The notes: generated by a model from the sequence alone, not told the origin. Numbered from the stretch's first letter, positions 1 to 8,794 are shown. The stretch is 64,000 nt of DNA from Robinsoniella sp. (GCA_023664735.1 JAMPFB010000003.1:22297-86296); one strand, 5' to 3'. Numbers and translations: made by a program.

Positions 1-208
1 ATAGCCATGATCGTTTGTATCATAGCCAAGATGACTGTTCATTTCCCCCTGAAGCATGGCTTCAAACATAGGGCCGAAGATATCCCTTAATGCATCCTGC
101 ATATCCTCTGCAGATTTTGGCTGGTACTGTTCAATAATTGCTTGGGCGATAGCCTTGCTGGCCTCGTTTTTTTTTGTTTTTACGTGGTGCCATAAGTGCG
201 TTACTCAT
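1..208 (-). pseudogene. IS256/mutator-family transposase, 5' part, frameshifted in a poly-A run and cut by the window edge
   Basis: Read on the minus strand, the ATG at 208 (preceded by AAAGG) gives MSNALMAPRKNK. After a run of nine A (167-175 on the plus strand) the transposase-like frame continues as NEASKAIAQAIIEQYQPKS, then EDMQDALRDIFGPMFEAML and GEMNSHLGYD, running off the window. This is the typical N-terminus of mutator-type (IS256 family) DDE transposases. With nine A the ATG frame and the body frame differ by one base; eight A would join them. Either the copy is dead, or transcriptional slippage in the A9 run makes some full-length protein. The catalytic DDE residues lie outside the window. 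Family call is confident; activity cannot be judged. Confidence 0.75.
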
Positions 209-312
209 AATCCTTTCGATTCCTTTCTTTTAGTGTATCGCACTTTATAATAAAAATAAAGTGCATAAGTTTTTGTTACCGGTAACTTACACACTTTATA
301 TTACACTCTCTT
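1..312 (-). mobile_element. End of an IS256-type insertion sequence
   Basis: The transposase start at 208 is followed outward by about 100 bases of non-coding sequence. Read on the minus strand the outer edge begins near 312 with GAGAGTGTAATATAAAGTGTG, a start typical of terminal repeats of this family. The AAAGTG motif recurs inside (near 260) as repeats do in such ends. The other terminus and any target duplication are outside the window, so the exact boundary is an estimate. Confidence 0.5.
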
Positions 313-314
313 TG

Positions 315-551
315 TTTAGGCTTACTTATGCTATTCTTCCCAATTCTATCCAAAATGATGGTGAGAATTGAAAAACGAGAAAGGATTATCGAAATATTAG
401 TGGTTTTGGATATCATAGTAGGATTAGTTGAAGCTATCCGGATAGCAATTTCCTAATGAAGCCTTCTTTTAATTGAATATATCACAGAAAAAATAAGCCA
501 TGAAGAGCCTCCTGTTGGTAATTCGTACTGACAGGAGGGAAGGAGGGATCC
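315..551. other. Intergenic region between IS end and nucleoid-associated gene
   Basis: It holds one short plus-strand frame (328-456, 42 codons; tail IEKRERIIEILVVLDIIVG) with a hydrophobic second half and no convincing ribosome site. This could be a small membrane peptide or a fragment of a cargo gene cut by the IS. A strong AGGAGGGAAGGAGGG-like ribosome site (about 533-547) precedes the next gene. Nothing else is recognisable. Confidence 0.35.
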
Positions 552-1403
552 ATGCAGAAAGAAGATATCAGAATAAAAAGAGTCATTATACATATTTTAA
601 ATCCGGCAGCCGGTTTGCCGGTGCTATCAGATGTGGAGATGGAATTCGGATCGGACTTTGCGGATTTTTTTAGGGAGCACATCTACAAAATCATGTCCAG
701 TGATGATTGCAAGAAATGTAAATTTTATAAAAAGGAATCAGAGGTGTATCAATTACTTGCCTCCTATCAGGAGGATGACTTTGTTTCCATGAGTCAAGAT
801 ATAGCAAATTACCTATACCAGATTATGAGCAGCAATATTGATATCCCGCCGGCTGAAAGAAGCTGCCATGATTGCCATGGACGACCTTCCATACAGGCAA
901 TTGAGAAAAAATATGAGGTAAATGGAGAAAAAACCAATTATTTTACTTCACTCTTTTTGAAATGCAGCAGCGAGATATCCCATAAGTCCAAACTGTCCGT
1001 AGTAACCAAAGCTGTAGAAAAAGTTCAAAACAACTATTATGACGAAGAACAGCTATATGAAGAGAACATGCGCGCAAAAAGTATTATTTATGAAACTTTG
1101 GAGGATGGAAGCTTTGCGGTGGAAGAGCTTTCAGATAAAATTTTCGGCAATGATTATGGCATGAAAGCAGAGTTTCAGGAGAGCATGGAAAAATATGATC
1201 TGGTAAAACAGGAGATTGCGCCCAAAAATGAAGGAACCATAAAAAAATATGCTTTCCAGAACCTGCTTACAGATACAGGAATAGAAATCAAGATCCCCAT
1301 GGAACAGTACATCAATACAGATTTTGTAGAAATTGTCAGGGAAGCAAATGGGAGCATTTCCTTATGTATAAAAAATATTACGCATCTGAAGGCGAAACTT
1401 TAA
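552..1403 (+). CDS. Nucleoid-associated protein (NdpA/YejK-like, PF04245-type)
   Basis: 283 residues. The N-terminus (RVIIHILNPAAGLPVLSDVE, then FGSDFADFFREHIYKIM) matches the opening of the 37-kDa nucleoid-associated family found on many clostridial conjugative elements, and the C-terminus (DTGIEIKIPMEQY, then GSISLCIKNI) matches its closing segment. Members bind DNA and are thought to coat the nucleoid; the role on mobile elements is not established. It is somewhat shorter than usual. A purine-rich ribosome site lies just upstream, and only one base separates its stop from the downstream ATG at 1405, so it is probably co-transcribed with topB. Acidic and lysine-rich, with no membrane segment. 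Family assignment is from remembered motifs. Confidence 0.7.
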   Translation: MQKEDIRIKRVIIHILNPAAGLPVLSDVEMEFGSDFADFFREHIYKIMSSDDCKKCKFYKKESEVYQLLASYQEDDFVSMSQDIANYLYQIMSSNIDIPPAERSCHDCHGRPSIQAIEKKYEVNGEKTNYFTSLFLKCSSEISHKSKLSVVTKAVEKVQNNYYDEEQLYEENMRAKSIIYETLEDGSFAVEELSDKIFGNDYGMKAEFQESMEKYDLVKQEIAPKNEGTIKKYAFQNLLTDTGIEIKIPMEQYINTDFVEIVREANGSISLCIKNITHLKAKL

Positions 1404-1422
1404 AATGAGAAGAGGTAAAATT

Positions 1423-3489
1423 ATGGGAAAAATATTAGTAATAGCAGAAAAACCATCTGTAGGCAACGATATAGCCAGAGTATTAGGATGTACCGAGAAA
1501 AAAGACGGATACATAGAAGGAAACGAATACATAGTAACATGGGCAATAGGGCACTTAATAGGACTTAAATATCCGGAAGAGCATGAGGAACGTTTCAAAA
1601 CATGGGAAATAAAAGACCTGCCATTCCATTTTCCGATATCGGAATCGCTAAAGGTGCTTCCTGACACATCAAGACAATTCAACACAATCAAAAAACTCAT
1701 TCATAGGAATGACGTGGACAGCCTGATCAATGCCGGCGATGCCGGAAGGGAGGGCTATCTGATTCAGGAATGGATTTACAGGATGGCTGGCAATAACAAG
1801 CCGGTAAAAGTCCTTTGGGCAAGCTCTGTTACAGACGAAGCCTTAAAAAAGGCATTTTCGGATTTAAAGGAAAACAGAGAATTTTCTTCCTTACTGGATG
1901 AAGCAGAGGCAAGGGCAGAGGGAGACCATCTTTTGGGAATCAATTACAGCCGGGCGCTGACCCTTACAAAAGCTTCCGGAACCACTTTGAGCTATGGAAG
2001 ATGCCAGACCCCATTGTTGAATCTGGTTATCCAAAGGGATTTGGAAATTGAAAATTTTAAGCCGGAGCCATACTATCAGGTGGAAGCTTCCTACCGAAAG
2101 GGGTTCAAGGGAACCCTCATATCCGAAGACAAGAAAAAATTAGATTTCAAGGAGCGGATTGAAGCGGAAAAGGTACTGGAAGAATGTGCCGGGAACGAGG
2201 CGGAAGTGGTGGAATATGTCACAGAAGATAAATCCAAGAAGCCGCCATTGCTCTATGATCTGGCGACCCTGCAGAAAGCAATGGGCGCTGCTTATGGATT
2301 TACTCCGGATCATACGCTTTCCATCGCCCAAAGCCTGTATGAAAAACATAAGATATTATCTTATCCAAGAACGGACAGCCAATATTTAAGCAACGATCTT
2401 TATCATGAGATAAAAGCCCATGTCCTAAGCTGCAATTTTGGCATATTCCGGCAGTTTATAGCTTCCATTGATTTGGACAGCCTGAAAGCGGAAAAACGGT
2501 ATTTTAACGACCTGAAGGTAACAGACCACCATGCGCTGATTCCCACCATAAATCCGGAAACGGAACATATATATTCCAGCCTTGCTCCGGATGAAAAGAA
2601 GGTATTTGATGCCGTAGTAATCAGCCTGCTTGCCATATTTTATCCGGACTACGAATACAGCATCACCACCATAGTAAATAAAATAGGAAACCATTTCTTT
2701 TTATCAAAAGGAAATACAATAAAAAAACTTGGTTTTAAAGAAATATTCAAGCTGGACCAGGAAGAAAATCCGGAGGAAAAAGAGGACAAACAGCTCCTGC
2801 CGGTTCTGCAGGTAAAGGAGAGGATTGCTGTTGATGGTTTAAAAATAATGGATAAAAAGACCACAGCCCCAAGCAGATATACAGTCAGTTCCCTGATATC
2901 TTTAATGGAAAAATATAAAATCGGCACTGCAGCAACAAGGGCGGAAATCATTAAAAAGCTCATGAATCCGAAAAGAGCCTACTTGAAGCTGGAGAAAGGA
3001 AAATATCTTTCAACTCCATTAGGCAGGGCTTACATAAAGGTTATCCCGGACAAATTAAAGGCGCCGGAGCTGACCATGAATTTTGAGGAAAAGCTTGCCA
3101 TGATAAATTCCGGACAGCTTGAAAAGGAAGCATTTTTAAAAGAAATCGTAACGGAACTGGAGGAAAACATTGCCGTCTTTTCCAAAGAAGCCGGTACTGG
3201 AGAAAAAATCAGTGCAGAAGCCGGCGATGAGGGAATCGGAAATTGCCCTATATGCCATAAACCCATGAGGGAAGGGCGGAAGAATTTTTACTGCTCTGGC
3301 TATAAGGAGGGCTGCCAGTTTGTCATCTGGAAGACCATCAGCGGAAAAACCCTGACGAGGGCACAGCTCAAACAGCTTTTAAGCAAAGGGAAAACAGGAA
3401 AGATAAAGGGCTTCCAAAGCAGGAACGGAAAATCCTTTGAAGCAGCCCTGTACGTAAAGGAAGATAAAAGTATTGGATTTCGGTTTTAG
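1423..3489 (+). CDS. topB: DNA topoisomerase III (type IA), element-encoded
   Basis: Begins MGKILVIAEKPSVGNDIARV, the toprim start with the catalytic Glu. The acidic toprim motif appears as NAGDAGREGYLIQ. The active-site Tyr is at about residue 314 in SYPRTDSQYLS. The C-terminus carries a zinc-ribbon CPICHKPM...YCSGYKEGC. About 688 residues, normal for TopB. The ATG at 1405 is in frame, but AGAAGAGG lies seven bases before the ATG at 1423, so the latter is preferred. TopB-like enzymes are common cargo of Tn1549/CTn-type conjugative elements, where they may help resolve DNA during transfer. It sits between the nucleoid-associated protein and the integrase, consistent with an element operon. 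Function is certain; a chromosomal topB may exist elsewhere. Confidence 0.93.
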   Translation: MGKILVIAEKPSVGNDIARVLGCTEKKDGYIEGNEYIVTWAIGHLIGLKYPEEHEERFKTWEIKDLPFHFPISESLKVLPDTSRQFNTIKKLIHRNDVDSLINAGDAGREGYLIQEWIYRMAGNNKPVKVLWASSVTDEALKKAFSDLKENREFSSLLDEAEARAEGDHLLGINYSRALTLTKASGTTLSYGRCQTPLLNLVIQRDLEIENFKPEPYYQVEASYRKGFKGTLISEDKKKLDFKERIEAEKVLEECAGNEAEVVEYVTEDKSKKPPLLYDLATLQKAMGAAYGFTPDHTLSIAQSLYEKHKILSYPRTDSQYLSNDLYHEIKAHVLSCNFGIFRQFIASIDLDSLKAEKRYFNDLKVTDHHALIPTINPETEHIYSSLAPDEKKVFDAVVISLLAIFYPDYEYSITTIVNKIGNHFFLSKGNTIKKLGFKEIFKLDQEENPEEKEDKQLLPVLQVKERIAVDGLKIMDKKTTAPSRYTVSSLISLMEKYKIGTAATRAEIIKKLMNPKRAYLKLEKGKYLSTPLGRAYIKVIPDKLKAPELTMNFEEKLAMINSGQLEKEAFLKEIVTELEENIAVFSKEAGTGEKISAEAGDEGIGNCPICHKPMREGRKNFYCSGYKEGCQFVIWKTISGKTLTRAQLKQLLSKGKTGKIKGFQSRNGKSFEAALYVKEDKSIGFRF

Positions 3490-3532
3490 GACAAGAACCA
3501 AAAAACATATATTGTTTAAAGGGGTGATTATT

Positions 3533-3664
3533 ATGGAAATGGAAGTAAAAAACACAATTCCAAAATATAACAGCAGGGAGGAGCGGACATTGCTCATCCA
3601 GCGGGCATATGTGAACCTCCAAAAGCAGCTGAAAGCAAAACGTGTCAAAAGTGGGGAAAAATAA
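3533..3664 (+). CDS. Small protein translationally coupled to the serine recombinase
   Basis: 43 residues, starting at MEMEVKNTIP. The ATG at 3533 is chosen because AAAGGGGTGA lies at an ideal distance; the upstream in-frame ATG at 3473 overlaps topB and has no ribosome site. The product is charged and probably helical (EERTLLIQRAYVNLQKQLKA), with no Cys and no membrane segment. Its stop overlaps the recombinase start by one base (TAATG), implying coupling. Small basic proteins in this position can act as excision or recombination-direction factors, but nothing in the sequence proves that here. Confidence 0.55.
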   Translation: MEMEVKNTIPKYNSREERTLLIQRAYVNLQKQLKAKRVKSGEK

Positions 3665-5142
3665 TGGTAGCGCTTTATGCCAGACAATCATTAGATGTTC
3701 GGGACAGTATTTCCATAGAACTGCAGATAGAAAAGGGAATCAGTATGTGCGAGCCAGAGGAGGCTTATAAGACATATGTTGATAAAGGATATTCTGGAAA
3801 GAATACCAATAGACCCCAGTTTACGCAGCTTATTGAAGATATAAAGCAAGGGTTGATAACAAAAGTCGTTGTATATAAGCTGGATAGATTTAGCAGATCA
3901 GTTCTGGATTTCAGCAATACATGGGAAATTCTGTCAAGGCATCATGTAGAATTCATATCTGTAAATGAAAAATTCGATACGTCCACTCCGATTGGAAAAG
4001 CAATGCTTTTTATTATTATCGTATTTGCTCAAATGGAGAGGGAAACGATTGTAGAGAGAGTAACGGACAATTATTATCAGCGTGCGGAATTAGGGAGCTG
4101 GATGGGCGGACCAGCTCCTTATGGCTTTCGGATCGGCAGAATTGTAAAAGAGGCAAGGGAGATCCCAACTTTAGTGCCGAATGAAAACATGCAGCATGTA
4201 AAAGAAATTTTTTCCATGTATGCTTATCAGGATGCAGCTCTGGGAGAAGTGGCAGCATGGCTGAACGGAAATGGCATAGCCGGAATAAAAAGAAAAACAT
4301 GGAACAATGTAACGATTGCAAGGTTATTAAGGAATCCGGCATATGTCAAAGCAGATGCGGATATTTACGCATATTATAAAATGCTTGGGGTACATATAAA
4401 AAACAGGCTTGAGGAATTTGAAGGCATTTATGGCGGGCTCTTAGTTGGAAAAAGAGGGGCAAGCACCAGACAGAGAAAAGCAATCGGTGAAGCAAAATTT
4501 TCTATTGCAAACTGGGAAGGAATCATAGATTCAAAAACCTGGCTCATATGTCAGGATAAACTGGAAGCCAATGTACAGATTAAAAATACGGGTAAGGGAC
4601 AATATACATGGTTGTCAGGGCTGTTGAAATGCGGGGAATGTGGCAGATCAATTCGAGTAACTGTTGATTACAAATCCCCATATCTGAAAAGATATTTAAT
4701 GTGTACTGGGCGAATCGATCATATCTGCAGATGTATTATCGGGATAAAGCTGGATGCTATAGAAAATGAGGTGGCAAAAGCGCTTCAGAAGCTGCTGGAT
4801 GAATGTGAAAATGAGACAATAGAAGAGGAGCAGCCGGTATCAAATCTGGAAAAAATAGAATTTCAGAGCATTGAAGAAAAAATTCAGAACCTTGTAGACT
4901 GCATATCGAAAGGAACGGCAAGCGAGCTGACAATCCGGTATATCAATGAGGAATTGGAGAAGCTGACGGACAGACAAAAGGAGATATCTTCACGAATGCG
5001 GAAAAATGAAAAGAAACAAGTCTTTTTAAAGAAGATCATTTTCCGGAAAGCTTCCTTTGAGGAAAAAAAAAGTATCGTAAAAACTTATATAAAAGAAATA
5101 AGAATTTTTGAAAAAGGGATTGAAATTATCTGGAATATTTGA
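3664..5142 (+). CDS. Large serine recombinase / integrase
   Basis: 492 residues. The resolvase domain opens VALYARQSLD with catalytic Ser9 and continues with the typical VVYKLDRFSRS and GKAMLFIIIVFAQMERE motifs. A recombinase domain follows (about 155-260; PAPYGFRI, ARLLRNPAYV). A zinc-ribbon domain comes next (LLKCGECGRSIRV...CTGR...C), and then a C-terminal coiled coil rich in Glu/Lys (about 385-470). This is the architecture of integrases of conjugative and mobilisable elements and phages, which recombine short attP/attB sites with a tiny crossover core. The gene lies at the very edge of the element, next to the truncated deacetylase gene, where an integrase is expected. The family's central catalytic motifs look intact. 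Confidence 0.9.
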   Translation: MVALYARQSLDVRDSISIELQIEKGISMCEPEEAYKTYVDKGYSGKNTNRPQFTQLIEDIKQGLITKVVVYKLDRFSRSVLDFSNTWEILSRHHVEFISVNEKFDTSTPIGKAMLFIIIVFAQMERETIVERVTDNYYQRAELGSWMGGPAPYGFRIGRIVKEAREIPTLVPNENMQHVKEIFSMYAYQDAALGEVAAWLNGNGIAGIKRKTWNNVTIARLLRNPAYVKADADIYAYYKMLGVHIKNRLEEFEGIYGGLLVGKRGASTRQRKAIGEAKFSIANWEGIIDSKTWLICQDKLEANVQIKNTGKGQYTWLSGLLKCGECGRSIRVTVDYKSPYLKRYLMCTGRIDHICRCIIGIKLDAIENEVAKALQKLLDECENETIEEEQPVSNLEKIEFQSIEEKIQNLVDCISKGTASELTIRYINEELEKLTDRQKEISSRMRKNEKKQVFLKKIIFRKASFEEKKSIVKTYIKEIRIFEKGIEIIWNI

Positions 5143-5189
5143 GATTATTATATAAAATATATTATAACAAATTTAGAATAGTCAAGAAA

Positions 5190-5216
5190 CTACTTTACTT
5201 TTGTAACATGTGTTTC
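5190..5216. other. Probable element-chromosome junction (att site region)
   Basis: Reading the deacetylase on the minus strand, similarity to the family holds through IQWDV and then gives way to a short non-homologous tail (about eight codons) and a stop at 5190. The recombinase stop is at 5142. The crossover must lie between, probably near 5205-5216. The exact core dinucleotide cannot be fixed without the empty site or the other end of the element. Confidence 0.45.
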
Positions 5217-5759
5217 CACATCCCATTGTATTGTATAGTAATTACATGCCTTGGCATTGGTTATGACATGGTTGTCATAGTCTCCATAGGGTGGACGGAA
5301 CAGGAACATATCATATCCGGTCAGTTCCTTTACCTTGTTATGTACCTGCATTAATTCATCCTGACATTGTTCATCGGAAAGCTTTGACATGTTTTTATGG
5401 TTTTCACTGTGGTTTCCTAAGTCATGGCCATTAGCAAGAATTGCCTTTACGTCGTCAGGATAGGCTTCTACCCACCCACCTGTCATAAAGAAAGTGACAT
5501 GTACATCATGTTTTTTGAGTATATCTAATATCTTGGAAGTATCTTCGTTGCCCCATGCTGCATCAAAGCTTAGGGCAACTTTTTTTTCGTCTGTCTCTAC
5601 GCAATAGATGGGCAATTCCCTGCCATCCACGCTATTGCTTACTGTTACATTTTCAGATGCATATTTGCCCAATGCCAGTGCAAGAAACAGCATACCAAAC
5701 CAAAAGAAACCGGACTTTACAAATTTTTTCACGGTTTGAAAGAAATTCTGTTTTTCCAT
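5190..5759 (-). pseudogene. PdaB-like polysaccharide deacetylase, 3' end lost to element insertion
   Basis: It begins with a membrane anchor (FFWFGMLFLALALG) followed by a NodB-type deacetylase domain. Visible motifs are SFDAAWGNEDT (metal/catalytic Asp), NHSENHKNM (the H-x3-H metal site) and FRPPYGDYDN. The next motif starts (IQWDV), but the usual remainder, including the ILCHN/LLHD-type catalytic His and about 70 residues, is absent. The family de-N-acetylates peptidoglycan or other glycans; PdaB-type members act in sporulation. The ATG at 5759 has GGTGA five bases upstream and is preferred over the in-frame ATG at 5789. Lacking the final motif, the product is probably inactive. The missing 3' part should lie at the other end of the integrated element. 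Confidence 0.75.
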
Positions 5760-5940
5760 AAATTTCACCGTATTGATTCTTATTGCCATAATATATGACA
5801 GAAATGGCTTTTCCTATTCCTGCAACTTTTTTGACAATGTTTAAATAAGATAAATACTAAGAAAATCGGGATATGACAATAAAGTCAGGGTGAAATTTTT
5901 GGAAGTTTTTAACAAAAAAAATAAAAAATTATACGCAGGG

Positions 5941-5969
5941 TAGACAAGTTAAAAACGAAATGTTACAAT
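5941..5969 (+). promoter_or_regulatory. Promoter for the Asp-rich surface protein gene
   Basis: TAGACA (5941-5946), 17-base spacer, TACAAT (5964-5969). It lies in the roughly 360-base divergent gap between the truncated deacetylase and the surface protein gene. Start of transcription would be near 5977, leaving a leader of about 175 bases. Confidence 0.45.
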
Positions 5970-5985
5970 ACAATTCCTTTCCAAG

Positions 5986-6010
5986 ATGTGATATGCTCTA
6001 TCACATTTTT
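5986..6010 (+). terminator. Small hairpin followed by T-run in the leader
   Basis: ATGTGATA and TATCACAT pair around a 5-base loop, followed by TTTTT. It lies downstream of the predicted promoter and 140 bases before the surface protein start, so it could attenuate that transcript. It is equally possible that it is an incidental palindrome. Confidence 0.35.
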
Positions 6011-6151
6011 CCAAACAAATTTTCCAGACAAATATAAGTGACAAAGGAGATGATTAAAAGACAAAAAAGCAATGGGGGACTTTATTTAATGGACGGAAAA
6101 ACATCTGTCTAATGCAAGAACAAATAAAGGAATAAAAAAGAAAGGACAAAT

Positions 6152-8674
6152 ATGAGAATATTACAAATAATTGCAAAGAGAAAAAAAACACTTAAGGCAG
6201 GACTGGCAGCGCTTGCCATGATATTTTTATTAGAGGACACTGTTTATGCTGCAACAAATAAATCAGGCTGTGAAAGTAAAGGGACGGTAACGGCTGTTTA
6301 CGACACGGCAGGTACAGGCGTCAATGGATATTATAAAAAGAATGGCAAGGTAATTGTCACTTATAAAATGGGAAATCCGGATGAAAGCTGCAGCGATACC
6401 AGCTATCAGTATGTGGGAATTACCAATAAAGTAGAAACGCCTAAAATTGATGCTTCAGAAGCCAATGTATCAGGAGGCGGACATGTCTGCAACGGGCATA
6501 CTTCAAATTCGGCAGAATGGAAACACTGGTTTGGACTTTCGGGAAGTGTTTTATATGGCATGGGGACGAAAAATGTAGGTTCTGTAACTGTAACGGAGGA
6601 GGAGTATAAAAAGTGCAGCTATGCCATTGCAGGACCGTCTTCTTCCTTTGGGGATGGACTGGGCAGTAATGGAAAATTTTATTGGATTGTTTTGTACAAG
6701 AAGCTTCCTTCCGCTATAGGAGCGGACAATATCGATGAGACTCCGCCTGTTGTGGAATTAAGCGCAGCTCCATCAGGCAAGACTGCGGTAAATCCTGCAA
6801 ATGGCAGAACATATGGGACGCAGGCGGTTTTGACTGCGTCATCTACCGACCAGCAGGCAAGGCCTCATAAAACAAAAACCTTCCGTTTTAAGAATGCTTC
6901 CGGAAATATAACGGACTGGATTGCTGCCAATAGCGAAAATAAAAAGGCAGCAGCTTCCACTTATACAGTAAATGCCAATAGCAGCTACTATGTAGAAACG
7001 CAGGATCAGTTGGGAAATGCCATTACAAGCAAAGGGGTAACGGTCGATTTTATAGATTTGACAGCGCCAACAGCAATGCTTGGAAAAACAGTTCACGAAA
7101 AGGTGGTTTCAAACGGAAAAGAGTGGACAGCCACAACCATTACCCTCAGCACCTCGGCAAGTGATAGTGGAGCGGGGCTTTCTGCAAAACCATATTGCTT
7201 TGATGGAGTCACATGGACTGAAGCAAAGGAATATGTCATCAGTCAGAATGGTACCTATCAAGTGAAAGTGCAGGATGCACTTGGAAATATAGTCACAAAA
7301 TCCATAACGATAGATAATTTCGACAGAAAAGCGCCGGAAGGAGAAGTGAACACAAATTATGAAAACGGCATTACTGTTGGAGAAAAGACATGGTCAAAAG
7401 ATGGAGCCTTAGTGGAAGCTCAGGCAAGGGATGAAGGCTGCGGACTGGATGAAGCGCCCTATTCCTTTGATGGGGGAGAAAACTGGATATCGGAAAACAA
7501 ACATGCTTTTTCCGAAAACGGTAAGTATGAAGTTAAGATAAGAGATGGTTTACATAATGTCAAAACAATTCCTGTGGAAATTGAAGGGATTGACAAGACA
7601 GCTCCTGTAATAGAAGAAATAAAAATGGAGCCTGAAAATTGGAAATCAGGAAATGCAGTGATAAAGGTAAGCGCAAGAGATAATGAGGAGGGCTGCGGGC
7701 TTGCAAAAGCAGCATATTCCTATGATGGTGGCAAAAGCTGGACGGAAAAAAATGAAATCATGCTTTCTGAGTCTGCAGATTTGGAAATTCAGGTAAGAGA
7801 CCAGCTTGGAAATATTGCAAATCAGACTTTTTGTGCAAGCCGTACCCCGGATGAAGAAGAAAAGGAGGGTTCCGGGGATGATGACGAAGATGATGATGAT
7901 GACGACGAAGACGATGATGACAAAGATGGTGATGACGACGATAAGGACGGCGATGACGACAAAAAGAAGAAAGATGATAAGGATGGCGATGATAAAAAAA
8001 AGAAAGATGATAAAGACAAAGATGGCGACAAGGATGGAAATGGAAAAAAGAAGAAAAAGAAAGGAACACAGGGGGAGGAAAAGGATAATGTAACCGAAAT
8101 AGTACCGCAGGAAAACATAGTTATACCCGAAAAAAAGGAATCCAAGGATACGGAAAAGAAAAAGGACACAAAAAGCGATAACAGTCAGGCAGAGAAAAAG
8201 AAACAGGAAGAGACAAGCAAAAAAACCTATCAGGTAACGCTCCCTATTTTAGAGGAGGAAAATGAACCAATTGAAATAGAAGAATATGATAGTAATGACA
8301 CAAAGACGGAAAAGGCAGAAAAAACATTTTGGGAGAAGTTATGTATTTCTGCACTGATTGCCATACTATTGTTGGGATTATTGGGACTTTTCCTATGGTA
8401 CTTATTTGTATTCTGTAAATTTAGAGCAGTTCTTTACGGGAAAGAAGAAGGCAGATACAAAAGGCTTGGAACCGTTATGATTTCCAAAGAGGACGAACAG
8501 CATGTTGCAGACATTCCGGATGAGCTGCTGCAGCAGATTAGCGGAAATTATTATCGGCTGAAAGTAAACCCTGCTTACCTGTTTGAACAGGAGGGAGAAG
8601 ACATTTATATCCATATAGAGGAGAGAATGCTGAAAAAGCAGGTTGAAAAACAGATTGACTTCTTTGCAGGCTGA
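6152..8674 (+). CDS. Large surface protein with Ig-like repeats, Asp/Lys-rich linker and C-terminal membrane anchor
   Basis: 840 residues. Signal peptide about 1-33 (LAALAMIFLLEDTVYA). A unique region lies at about 35-190. Next come about four Ig-like repeats of 85-90 residues (about 190-560), each ending in a motif like VQDALGNI followed by D-x-x-AP. A low-complexity acidic then basic linker follows (about 565-640; long Asp runs, then Lys runs), then a Glu/Lys stretch. One membrane segment lies at about 730-755, with a cytoplasmic tail of about 85 residues. The acidic stretch is encoded by repeated GAT/GAC codons (about 7875-8030). AGAAAGGA precedes the ATG. The intracellular tail is unusual for a purely structural wall protein and might pass a signal or anchor a partner. 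No sortase motif is seen. Function unknown. Confidence 0.8.
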   Translation: MRILQIIAKRKKTLKAGLAALAMIFLLEDTVYAATNKSGCESKGTVTAVYDTAGTGVNGYYKKNGKVIVTYKMGNPDESCSDTSYQYVGITNKVETPKIDASEANVSGGGHVCNGHTSNSAEWKHWFGLSGSVLYGMGTKNVGSVTVTEEEYKKCSYAIAGPSSSFGDGLGSNGKFYWIVLYKKLPSAIGADNIDETPPVVELSAAPSGKTAVNPANGRTYGTQAVLTASSTDQQARPHKTKTFRFKNASGNITDWIAANSENKKAAASTYTVNANSSYYVETQDQLGNAITSKGVTVDFIDLTAPTAMLGKTVHEKVVSNGKEWTATTITLSTSASDSGAGLSAKPYCFDGVTWTEAKEYVISQNGTYQVKVQDALGNIVTKSITIDNFDRKAPEGEVNTNYENGITVGEKTWSKDGALVEAQARDEGCGLDEAPYSFDGGENWISENKHAFSENGKYEVKIRDGLHNVKTIPVEIEGIDKTAPVIEEIKMEPENWKSGNAVIKVSARDNEEGCGLAKAAYSYDGGKSWTEKNEIMLSESADLEIQVRDQLGNIANQTFCASRTPDEEEKEGSGDDDEDDDDDDEDDDDKDGDDDDKDGDDDKKKKDDKDGDDKKKKDDKDKDGDKDGNGKKKKKKGTQGEEKDNVTEIVPQENIVIPEKKESKDTEKKKDTKSDNSQAEKKKQEETSKKTYQVTLPILEEENEPIEIEEYDSNDTKTEKAEKTFWEKLCISALIAILLLGLLGLFLWYLFVFCKFRAVLYGKEEGRYKRLGTVMISKEDEQHVADIPDELLQQISGNYYRLKVNPAYLFEQEGEDIYIHIEERMLKKQVEKQIDFFAG

Positions 8675-8688
8675 TAAAAGAAGCTGAA

Positions 8689-8733
8689 AAGTGAAAACTC
8701 CCTGTTAAAATTTAACAGTTGGAGTTTTCACTT
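8689..8733 (+). terminator. Hairpin between the surface protein and glycosyltransferase genes
   Basis: AAGTGAAAACTCC (8689-8701) pairs perfectly with GGAGTTTTCACTT (8721-8733); the loop itself contains the palindrome CTGTTAAAATTTAACAG. There is no strict T-run, but the stem is long enough to act as a terminator for the upstream gene in both directions. Confidence 0.55.
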
Positions 8734-8754
8734 ACTAAGGAAGTGTGCTATAAT
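8725..8754 (+). promoter_or_regulatory. Promoter with extended -10 for the glycosyltransferase operon
   Basis: TGC-TATAAT (8749-8754) forms an extended -10 box. TTTTCA (8725-8730) at an 18-base spacing is a weak -35 and overlaps the terminator stem. Transcription would start near 8761, about 34 bases before the gene. Confidence 0.5.
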
Positions 8755-8794
8755 ACCCACGTAACTGAGAGAATAGAAAGGAAACCGATATTGT

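Larger units (their letters stand above)
315..5210. mobile_element. Terminal part of an integrated conjugative or mobilisable element
   Basis: The modules in order are nucleoid-associated protein, topoisomerase III, small ORF and large serine recombinase, ending within about 60 bases of a chromosomal gene that lacks its 3' end. Such a layout is typical of serine-integrase conjugative elements of gut Clostridia. Transfer genes, relaxase and the other end are not in the window, so completeness and mobility are unknown. The IS256-type copy at 1-312 lies on the element side. Confidence 0.65.

Noticed and set aside
5139..5354. 71-codon plus-strand frame across the element junction
   Set aside because: It overlaps the truncated deacetylase on the other strand, has no ribosome site and spans a recombination junction.
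7822..8169. Ser/Phe-rich reverse-strand frame opposite the Asp/Lys linker
   Set aside because: A by-product of the repeated GAT/GAC and AAA/AAG codons on the plus strand.
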